Origin: Blastomyces gilchristii SLH14081
Taxonomy: Eukaryota > Ascomycota > Eurotiomycetes > Onygenales > Ajellomycetaceae
Direction of reading: 5' to 3'
Assembly (NCBI RefSeq): GCF_000003855.2
Contig: NW_003101660.1
Span: 186,001 to 250,000, forward strand
Length of the DNA stretch: 64,000 nt
The notes below the pieces were generated by a model that was given only the letters and a program-made list of their open reading frames with translations, was not told where the DNA came from and made no database searches. Position 1 is the first letter of the stretch, and every line of letters begins with the position of its first letter. The translations under genes were made by a program, and so were the position numbers. Positions 55,810-64,000 of this stretch are shown here, piece after piece.

Positions 55810-57199
55810 TCAATGATTTGGCATTACCCCATCGCCGTTCACGAAATCCCCAAAAAGCTGATCAGCCTCAAGGCCAGAGATGTTAGCCGGCTGCTCTATC
55901 ACCGCCTCTTTAGCCACCATCTCCTGCCAGGTCGGATAGGCAAACCGATCAATCATCGCCTTCAACTCGCTCGCCTGTCTCAGTGCATCCCGAGCGCGCA
56001 ACACGATCCCACATGGCAACTCATCCTTGTAGACACCCATCCACTCTGCGAAGCCCCAGCAGATGTTCTTGAGCGCCCCGATTAGGCCGTCACGGATGTT
56101 GACGCACTGGAAGCGCATGTTGTCGAGATACTCTCCCCACTGGTGCAGGCGAAAATTGTGCTCTAGACTCTGGATGTGGATGTAGAAGGTGAACGCAAGC
56201 TCGTGCTGGCGGTGCAGGAGGAACATGGACTCGCGGGCTTGGGTGGTGAGCATCTCGATGGAAGTGAGGAAGCGCTCTGTCTGCGCGGGGACGTGGAATT
56301 TCATTATATCGGAAAAGTGGTGGAAGGGCTGCTGCAGGAGTAGGTCTGCGGCCGTGAGAAGGGGGTTACCAGCCTCCATGGTGGTATGGCCAGCGGGGTG
56401 CTGGGGGAAAGAAGAGGAGGAGCGGCTGGGAGAGTCTGAAGACGGAGTAGGATAGGCACTCGTCGTGTCAGCGGAGAAGACGGAGAAGACGCTTGAACTA
56501 CGAGTATTTTCGTAGCTTGAGGTGCACTGGAAGCTACCTGTTCCGGGGATTTCGTCTCGCATTGTTGCTGTGGTTGAAGGCATGATATGCTGCGCACTTG
56601 ATTGAAGAACTCTTGCAGGGCGGGGTTTGGGCGAGCCCCCTACAGAGCTGGTTCCAATGATCTGGGGGTCGATCAGACTGGCATCAACACGCTGTTCAGT
56701 CGGGAAGTTTTGAGTGCTGCTGCTGGTGTTGTTGTTAAATCCGGAGTGGAGGGCAAAGGTATAGCCAAAGGGGTTTCCGTCGAACAAAAGGGGCTCAGCT
56801 TCCTCTTGCTTGACTTCAGTGGAGGCAATGGGCGCAGAAGCGAAAGAGCCAGATCCGTTGGCATGGTGATTCATAACACTGTGCGCACCAAATTGAGCTC
56901 CTTCAGTTGGCCCATTGCGATGCCCAGCAGCCCCGAGATGGTCTTCATCGTGACGAGGAGAGCGTGGGGATTCATCACGCGGTAAAGTGAACTTCTTGAA
57001 TGAGCCACAAAGAGTAAAATGTTAGATCTAACTCTCCCTTTTGTATACGATAATATTACCAGGATAAAGGATAGATAGATATTTCAAGCCTTACTTCTAG
57101 TAGATGCTCGATGCCCAGCCGATCTGGCAACTCATCCCACTCAGACGAGGAAAGCTGCGAGCTCCCGCGTACTTGCTGAGGAGAGTATTCACACTTCAT
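55810..57199 (-). CDS. Unrecognised Ser-rich protein with helical C-terminal domain
   Basis: Two exons, 57199-57095 and 56994-55810, joined over a 100-bp intron (GTAAGG...TTCAAG), give about 429 residues. I recognise no family. The N-terminal ~230 residues are Ser/Pro/Thr-rich and probably disordered ('SPRSPRHDEDH', 'SVFSVFSADTTSAYPTPSSD', 'SPSRSSSSFPQ'), with a possible SUMO-type site in 'EVKQEE'. The last ~190 residues are well-ordered and helical ('FHHFSDIMKFHVPAQTERFL', 'ESMFLLHRQHELAFTFYIHI', 'NICWGFAEWMGVYKDELPCG'). It looks like a regulatory protein with a conserved C-terminal module. The first exon (MKCEYSPQQVRG) fits in phase and supports a real two-exon gene. Confidence 0.6.
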
Positions 57200-57673
57200 C
57201 GTGTGGAGGAAGCGTATATCTCTTCTCGAGGTTTCTTTTTTCCCTTTAAATCAAAAACAAAGAGATAATCGTCGTGACAGGTCCCTAGACACAGGGGTGG
57301 GATACGACGTGGAGATCGTGGTTTCAAAGAAAGACGCAGAGAAATCTGCTGATGAGGTATGATGAAAAAGAGGTTTGTGATGAAAGAGAAAAGAAGAAAA
57401 TGAAAGAATCAGATTTGCTTTCTCAAAAGGCATTTCTTTTGTTTATTTCCTAATGAAGAGCAGGGCAATGTGTGCGTGTGCAGTCAAGGTGCCGATGCAT
57501 GCTCAACCTGATAAAGCTGATGGGTATCATAGCAGTTCACATAGATGTGTATAGCAGGATCCAATTTCATCCTTTTACAATTGACCTGGTATACTAGTTA
57601 CACAAAATGAAAGAATATCATGGTCTGGTATATAGTGATTTATTTTCCTTTCATTCCTTTCATCGATATTGAT
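57200..57673. other. Spacer between two minus-strand genes
   Basis: About 470 bp with the promoter of the Ser-rich gene and the 3' UTR of the Pin1 homologue. No coding frame with family character. Confidence 0.4.
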
Positions 57674-58599
57674 TCATTGAACACTAGATTGCTAGGTTAG
57701 CGTATATACTGCCCCTTGTTTGGCTCTTATATATGGAGCTGGGATGTACAAGGAAAGAAAGAACGCGGAGACATGACATAAATGACATACCGTTCAATGA
57801 GATGAACCCCAGAAGCTGTCTCGACAATCCCGCTGACCTGTCCCGGCTTAAGAGCAAAAGCCGCTTCTTCGAATTCAGCTTGCATTTCACCTCGGCCGAA
57901 GAAACCCCTAGGAAATGACAATCTATCAGTTATCAAGATATCTAAAAACAAAAATCCATAAAAGAAAACCCAAAATAAAAGGTACAAAAAAGCCAAGAGA
58001 ATCAAGAGGATCAACAAGACTCACAAATCCCCCTTCTTCCTCGCACTACTACAATCCGACTCCGACATGGCAATATCCCCCAACGTCGTCTCCCCAGCTC
58101 TGATACGCTCCTCATGCCCGCGCAAGATCTCCAACGCCTCCTCCTTGGAGCGCGTGATCTCCGACTCCCGCCAGCTGCTGGGCCGTCGACTGCCACGGTG
58201 CTTGATAAGAAGATGGCTGGCGCGGATCTTGCCCTCAACAGGGCCGCCGCCGGCGCCGCCTAATGTGTAACGGTCAGCAGGTCCGCTGTGATGCTGTGCC
58301 ATGTATACTTTGAGCTTGTCGGTGTCGGTATCGGCGGGGGGTTCCCATCTGGATTCTTTGGTTGTGGGGTTGAAGTAGTAAGGGAGGTTTTTGGAGTTTG
58401 AGTGGCGGACTTCCCAGCCGGGCGGGAGACCTGATTCATCCTGGAGGTGAGGCAAGCATTGTTCATTGCTTTTGTCAGAAATGATAGCTCAATTGGGAAA
58501 TAGTAGGGAGTCTTGCTGGATGGTCTGCTGTGGGTGGTTGGTGGTGGGAATGAGGGGGTAGTTCGTGTGATGGCCCCTTTGGGAGACGCAACTTACCAT
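57674..58599 (-). CDS. ESS1: Pin1/Ess1 peptidyl-prolyl cis-trans isomerase
   Basis: Four exons: 58599-58597 (the ATG only), 58440-58025, 57907-57791 and 57683-57674, giving about 181 residues. A WW domain (LPPGWEVRHSNSKNLPYYFN, then KESRWEPP) binds phospho-Ser/Thr-Pro. The parvulin domain follows: 'IRASHLLIKHRGSRRPSSWR', 'ARKKGDLGFFGRGEMQAEFE', 'FALKPGQVSGIVETASGVHL', ending LIERVQ. It isomerises phospho-Ser-Pro bonds, notably in the RNA polymerase II C-terminal tail. The first exon is inferred because no in-frame ATG precedes the WW domain in exon 2, while ATG|GTAAGT lies 156 nt upstream with a proper acceptor (CCTCCAG). The last exon is ten bases. Both tiny exons need transcript support. 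Confidence 0.88.
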
Positions 58600-59084
58600 G
58601 ATGATGTATTATATTCCGCGAAAGTGATGGGAGGATATCTCCGGATATTATAGATAAGAGAAGAGCTATAGATACTGGAATTGTAGAGCAGTGAAGTGAT
58701 ATTGATATCACCAGGGGTAGAAGAGGCGAGCTGGACAAACTGCGGGATCAACTACATGGAAGGGAAGTCCGAGCTTGGCTCTTGTCCCGAACCGGTTAGC
58801 CCAGTTTGCCCCCCGTCTTCTGCCTCGATCCTCGATCTTCAACTTCTTCACTTCGCCTCATCTCATTCCATCTACATACTACTCACCATCCATCATCCAT
58901 CTATCTGCCATTCCCTCCGACGCCCGTCGCTTAGGAAAGAATACAACCACCCTCGTACTCTCCTCCTCCTCCTCCTCGTTCTCCTCCTTCTATCGCTCTA
59001 TCCGGCACATTAATTTAATCTCACCGTCGTGCTCCCCCCGCGTCGTTCGTTTTGAGAAAAATATTCGCCCTCCCCGCTTCGAAC
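58600..59084. promoter_or_regulatory. Divergent promoter region, ESS1 and RPB9
   Basis: About 485 bp between divergent genes that both act on RNA polymerase II. A CTC-rich stretch (58955-58985) lies near the RPB9 side. No coding frame is supported. Confidence 0.4.
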
Positions 59085-59919
59085 ATGTCTGCCTCTCCCA
59101 TGTCCTCCAGTGGCGACCAGTCACAAAGCTCCAGCCAGATCCATTTCCGTTTCTGCCGTGAATGGTGAGTTTCCTTTTCACTTCCTTCAGCAGAATAAAA
59201 ACAGAAAATCACAATCTAAAAAAACTGCAAGACTAACTCCTTGAGCCCCCTTCGATAGTTCCAACTTGCTCTACCCAAAGGAAGACCGCAATACCCATAC
59301 GCTCATGTTCACCTGCCGAACCTGCCATGTTGGCGAGCCCGCCTCCTCCCCATGCGTCTACCAGAACAAACTCAATAACCAAGTTGGTGACACGGCCGGT
59401 GTGACTCAAGATGTGGGATCTGATCCTACGGTTGGTCTTCCCCTGTGCACCCTCTGTGGAGAAGACATCCAATATCAATAGTGTCTTTCTTCTGCCTGTC
59501 TTTGCATCTTTTCGACCGAGGAACGTTATAATAGCGCCATACCTTTCTCCATTCCCCGCCGAGGACTTTTCTTATCACTTTTCTTTTCCATTTCTTTTCT
59601 GTTTTCTAGCACTTTCCCGCTTTCCGAGCTGCAAAAGCTCTTTTTCTCCATCCAGACTTTGGCTAATGAGAAAAACCTTTTGTTTTGCGGTTTGGCACAA
59701 ACCACAGCTACCCCGGTCAAACAAACTTTGCCCTAGCTGCGGCGAAAACGAAGCGGTGTTCTTTCAATCTCAGCAACGGTCAGCAGAGACGGGAATGGTA
59801 TGGATATATGCCTATTTTATACTCCTTTCCCCTTTTCCCTTTCACAAGTTGCTAACCTTGGTTCTTCGGGATAGAAACTCTACTACGTGTGCTGCACTTG
59901 TGGAAATGTGTTTACTTGA
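59085..59919 (+). CDS. RPB9: DNA-directed RNA polymerase II subunit RPB9
   Basis: Four exons, 59085-59164, 59259-59430, 59708-59797 and 59875-59919, give about 128 residues. Two zinc ribbons are clear. The first has 'FCREC' and 'TCRTCH'. The second has 'LCPSCGENEAVFFQSQQRSA', and 'YYVCCTCGNVFT' closes the protein. RPB9 sits on the polymerase lobe and affects start-site choice, elongation and transcript cleavage. The third intron is 77 bp and the second 277 bp, long for this window. The donor of the long intron is weak (GTTGGT). If it is not removed, the frame continues 16 codons and stops at 59479-59481, giving a protein with only the first ribbon plus a short CTLC peptide. Divergent from ESS1. 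Confidence 0.93.
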
Positions 59920-60193
59920 TTTGGGAGGGAATTTTCGATTCTTTTTTTATCTGTCATTTCCTTTCCTTCTCTGAATTTATACCCATTGGGCGGAGTTTAT
60001 GAGTTTGGACGAGCTGGATATATTGAGGCGTTAGAGAGTGTTCCTATTTCTATAGTTTTGTATTTTTATTTTTATTCGTCATTCATTTTCTGGCGTTGCG
60101 ACACACTTTAGCTAGGTTATACATCCTACTGAGATTCTGATGCAAGCGGAAGGGGAAATAACAAAAATACAATATATATTCTATACAATAATC

Positions 60194-60886
60194 TTACAAA
60201 TGCATGGGTGCTAACGACAATATCTTCGACCAGCCTTTCTTCTGCAATTCTTTTCCAACAACACCTATTGACGTGAGTCAGTATATATGTCTCGGATAAA
60301 CAAGTGAGCAAAAAAGCAAAATAAGAAAAAACCACCTCCTACTGACCATTCAATCTCGTCCCAATCGGATCCCCAGACTTATTAATAAGTACGCACGCGT
60401 TATCATCGAACTTGACAAAGCTGCCATCGGGCCTCTGTACGTTTCTCGTCCTGACCACGACGGCATGGCAGACGTCTCCTCGTCTGACCTTGTTGGCAAT
60501 GCCGCTGCTGACACCGCCCATCTCCGGGCCGAAATTCCGCTGTTTCTTCACGACGACGATGATGCGGTCGCCTGTAATTATTTGGGATGACGCCGGCCTT
60601 TTGTCAGCTTTCTTGGGATGCGCATTGTTGGATGGAGAGGAGCGGAGGTATATCGGATAGGGATAACGATAGAGGATATGGCGCAAACTCACCGATTGAG
60701 GCTGCTCGTTTCATTTTTAGGACGCTGGCACATTCGACAATGGCTGCGCCGGAGTTGTCGATGCAATTAAGCATCGTCTGGTTTAAAGGAAGAAGTTGTC
60801 AGCGGATGTATCTCTCTCCCTCCCTCCTTCACTCTCTCACCCTGGCCCGATTATAAGGAAAACGGACATACCTTTAGTTGGATCAT
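60194..60886 (-). CDS. MRPL38: Mitochondrial large-subunit ribosomal protein uL14m
   Basis: Four exons, 60886-60872, 60777-60693, 60571-60347 and 60264-60194, give about 131 residues. Family sequence is continuous over the joins: '[20 protein letters not shown]', '[20 protein letters not shown]', '[17 protein letters not shown]', '[20 protein letters not shown]', ending '[14 protein letters not shown]'. This is the uL14 (bacterial L14) family at the interface of the large subunit. No cleavable presequence is evident, as in yeast Mrpl38. Exon 1 is 15 bases. The middle intron (60692-60572) ends TTACAG. Downstream of RPB9 (convergent) and divergent from SET9. Confidence 0.94.
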
Positions 60887-61512
60887 CTTGGTTGCATGAC
60901 TTGGTCTGTCCCGTCTGCAAATTCTGCTCTGTTGCTCTGGACGTCTCTTCGTCTCTTTACTTCTTCCTGTCCTCGCGATTTCCCACTCCAAGATCTGGTG
61001 CTTAATAAGCATCAGATCCACCGGACCCCGGATGAACAATGTTCCGATTGCTCCCATAAATAGCTCAGCCAATCAGCGGCCAAGTTCCCCTTTCCAAGCA
61101 GCTGATCGCCGCATTAAGTAATCCAGCCAAAAATACGACGTCAAAAGCCTCATTTTCAGCCTTTGGAGCCTGGGAGCTTTCTGTTCAAATATTCCCAGGC
61201 CAAAGCAAAACAGGGAGTCTTGAAGCGCATCGCGTGTTGTTGCCCACAATGATCGCGGCTCTGCAGTTGCTTGCGACATCATCTGAACTATAACTTGACA
61301 TCTTTATTTTATTTTTGGCTGCCCCATGTCTAAACAATACTTACCCCTTGTTCCCATTCTATCGCTTTCTATCGCTTCCCGGCCTTTCGTTTCCCATATA
61401 TCCATCTCGTGTATTTTTATTTGTATCTTGCTTCATACGTCCAATTTATGCAATAATACACCTTGAAAACCCCCATTGACCGCGTCACGCAGTATATATT
61501 CCCACGCTTCCG
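60887..61512. promoter_or_regulatory. Divergent promoter region, uL14m and SET9
   Basis: About 625 bp. Two CCAAT-type sites lie within it (around 61072 and, on the minus strand, 61460). No coding frame is supported. Confidence 0.4.
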
Positions 61513-63788
61513 ATGGCCCCTAGCATACCGCCTCCTGACCGCAAAGAGAAGTTGACGCTTTCTCAACTTGCCAGCTATGATGATGTGATCACAGACGCGC
61601 TAGTTGATCGGGTTAGCATCCCTCAAAGAAAATTCAAGAAGAAAGTTCATGCTTTTATCATATATGCTCTGGCGCATTTCAGCAAAACTAACTTGGACGC
61701 TTGAATGAAATTTCGAAATGCGAATAAAAGGCCTACTTCTGGACCAAGATCCGCAAAAACCGAACCAAGTATATCCCCTGCAGAGGTATACTTGAAGAAC
61801 AGGTTACCTCCATTCTCCTCCACGATGTCATCGTCGGGAAAGACGCGCCAAAGGCTGAGAAAGCACTCCTAGCTCTCCCGGGGCTGAAGAAATTCGTCGA
61901 CCGCTTGAAATCCGATCGAGAGAAGGAATGGTTTCGTCGACACCTGCGCAAGTACATCGTCATCTACCTTCCCGATTGTCCCTTTGAGGTCATGACCACC
62001 AATCGCTACACCATAACCACCCACGAGGCAGCCGTTTCTGCGCGAAAGTTCATCGCCTCCGGAACGACGATACGCGGGCTCAGCGGCACGCTTGTACCCA
62101 TGACACGCGAGGAGGAGATGGATCTCGATCTAACAAGGAAGGATTTTAGTATCGTTATGTCGAGCCGGAAGAAGACGCCGTCTATCTTTCTGGGGCCGGC
62201 GCGTTTTGCGAATCATGATTGTAACGCGAATGGGAGACTGGTGATGAGGGGGCCGGAAAGTATGGAGGTAATCGCGACTAGGGATATTGTGGTTGGTGAG
62301 GAGATTACCGTCTCGTATGGGGAGAATTATTTTGGTGAGGATAACTGCGAATGTCTCTGTCATACCTGTGAGCTGGCACTCCGGAATGGATGGTCTCCGA
62401 ATGGTGTTGTGATTGATTCCGGGACGAATAGCGGTGTCTCCACGCCCACGGATGTATGTGAGAAGCTAGATCGATCTGCTTTTTCGACGCCGCCCTCGCC
62501 GGGGTCCAGTAATAATAACAAAAGGAAACGCGGTTCAGATTCCCGGTTTCTCTCCACGGAGAATTCTACGCCGTCTAGAAGACGGAAGGTGGAGCGAAAG
62601 GCTTCGAATTTGAGGCTTGAGATGTCCATGCCCAGCAGTCCAGAGGCTGGCGAACCTTCTTTCCTTTCAACTCTAGATCAATCCCTTTCCGAATATGCAA
62701 ACAGCTGCAAGGACCCCATTGCTGTTGATCGTTCTACTCATCAGGCAGATGGCCTAGATCCTCATCACGAAGCTGATAATCCCGATACGTGTAATTCATA
62801 CAAAGCTGCTTCTTCTACGAACGACCAATCGTCTTGCTCCCCTGGCCCAGATGAAACGCATAGTTCCACCACCACCTCCGCATCTGCATCTACCGAGGCA
62901 ACCTCAATATCAGACACGACATCGGTACAAATTAAAAAAGAATCGGCAGAGGGGCACGAACCGTTAGTCGCCCAGAGCACTGATAATAGGGACAATCGGA
63001 ATCCTCACCCGGCATGCGACCACCCCGCCGCTCAGACAGCACGAGTCCCCGAACTTGTCTTTGAAGATACAAACGATGACGGCGAATTATCCGACCTGTC
63101 GAATTCCTGGGAACTAAACGACGCAGACATGCTCGTTGTCAAACGAGGCCAAAACCGAAAACAGGAACGTAATAAACGAGAATCACGAAAACGGCGGGAG
63201 CGAGAAGAATCAGAACCGACACTAGAAAGCGACCAACAACTCTCCTCCACTAGTTCGTCCTCAAAAAGACGAAAAACCCGCCGCACAAAAATCCTCCAAA
63301 CAATCGAGCACGAAGACCCCTCCCCGCCCTTCCTCCGCATCCCCGGCGATTACACAAAAACCCCCAAACTCCTCGGCCAACGCTACGACCGCTGGGTCGA
63401 CTGCTCCACCTGCAATGCCTGGTTCGTGCAGGGCGACTCGTACTTCACACGCAAGGAGTGTCCGCGCTGCGAGCGCCATTCGAAACTGTATGGGTACCGG
63501 TGGCCGAAGACGGATCGGGAGGGGAGATGGGATTTGGAGGAACGGGTGATGGATCATAGGACTGTGCATCGGTTTTTGACGTCGGATGAGGAGCATCGGA
63601 TCCAGAGGAGGGATCGAGGCGTTAGTTTTGGGCTTGGTGCTGGAGGACTTGGCGGCACTGTTGGGAGCCCGACGCCGGAGAGTCCGGATGTCAAGACTGA
63701 TACGGATGGTGGGAGTGACTTTGGGGATGAGAGGAGGATGACGAGGGCGGGGAGGAGGGCGGTTAGGGAGTTGAGGATGACAATGTGA
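61513..63788 (+). CDS. SET9: Histone H4 Lys20 methyltransferase SET9 (Suv4-20 type)
   Basis: Exons 61513-61611 and 61731-63788, with a 119-bp intron (GTTAGC...CTAAC...AAAAG), give about 718 residues. The N-terminus '[20 protein letters not shown]' joins '[20 protein letters not shown]', exactly as in fungal SET9. The SET domain (~130-265) contains '[20 protein letters not shown]', '[20 protein letters not shown]' and '[15 protein letters not shown]', with post-SET cysteines. A long Ser/Thr/Glu-rich central region follows, with basic clusters (KRRKTRRTK). Then comes a conserved C-terminal module, '[20 protein letters not shown]' and '[20 protein letters not shown]', with paired CxxC motifs that probably bind zinc. 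It methylates H4K20; in fission yeast this marks damaged chromatin. The stop is TGA at 63786-63788. Confidence 0.95.
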
Positions 63789-64000
63789 CGGTTAGCTTTC
63801 TTTTCTTTTCAGTTTTCTTTTTGCTTTCTCGTTCTTGTCGTTTTATCCCCTGGTTTGATATGTCTGAGAAGCTAACGTGTATTCTAAACAAGTATCTGGG
63901 AGTGTTAATCTTTGGCGAATGCATCTTGTCATTATATTTCTCTGTATGATTCTATCATGATAGATCTCTTCCTGCACTGAATTAACGCCTTTCGCTTCTT
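63789..64000. other. SET9 3' flank to window end
   Basis: About 210 bp of T-rich sequence, probably the 3' UTR of SET9. No further gene is visible. Confidence 0.4.

Overview
This window reads as filamentous ascomycete DNA, most likely Eurotiomycetes and probably Onygenales (the Coccidioides/Histoplasma/Blastomyces side). The reasons are many short introns (about 50-120 bp) with GTRNGT donors and CTAAC branch points, orthologues of Aspergillus-type genes (nudE, acetyl-CoA carboxylase, SET9, an npgA-type phosphopantetheinyl transferase), a FunK1-type kinase, an AIM9-like phosphotransferase relic, and AT-rich stretches almost without CpG. The genus cannot be settled by reading alone. I saw no bacterial-type operons, tRNA, rRNA or CRISPR array.

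Layout. 1-3 kb: the start of a FAR1-like gene (minus strand, cut by the window edge), divergent from a nudE dynein regulator. 3-14.5 kb: an accessory island with few genes. It holds a small three-exon orphan gene, a FunK1 protein kinase, a decayed AIM9-like aminoglycoside-phosphotransferase-type gene and two CpG-depleted tracts. 14.6-21.9 kb: the complete acetyl-CoA carboxylase gene in five exons. 22.9-27 kb: a multidomain protein that appears to join a HeLo-like N-terminus, a pseudokinase and a trypsin-like protease. 27.5-32.7 kb: the Doa10/SSM4 membrane ubiquitin ligase. 33.7-37 kb: a large anchored protein ending in RDEL, interrupted by one apparent frameshift. 37.7-38.3 kb: a TMEM208/SND2 homologue with a 9-nt first exon. 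39.6-42.3 kb: APC subunit Cdc27. 43.4-44.5 kb: a Slc1-type acyltransferase. 45.8-47 kb: the phosphopantetheinyl transferase. 47.4-48.3 kb: the vitamin B6 glutaminase subunit. 48.5-49.5 kb: cap-binding CBP20. 49.7-52.7 kb: a Nup82-like nucleoporin. 54-57.2 kb: two unrecognised genes. 57.7-58.6 kb: Pin1/Ess1 prolyl isomerase. 59.1-59.9 kb: RNA polymerase II subunit RPB9. 60.2-60.9 kb: mitochondrial ribosomal protein uL14m. 61.5-63.8 kb: histone H4K20 methyltransferase SET9.

Most of the window is housekeeping and the genes are not organised as one pathway. Loose themes are lipid supply (acetyl-CoA carboxylase, Slc1, and the transferase that would activate carrier proteins), ER membrane biology (Doa10, SND2, the RDEL protein) and transcription or mRNA handling (RPB9, CBP20, Pin1, SET9). 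The best candidate for an undescribed system is the HeLo-like/pseudokinase/protease protein at 22.9-27 kb, whose architecture recalls fungal regulated-cell-death machinery. Exon boundaries were deduced by hand from splice signals, reading phase and recalled family sequence, and were checked for phase.
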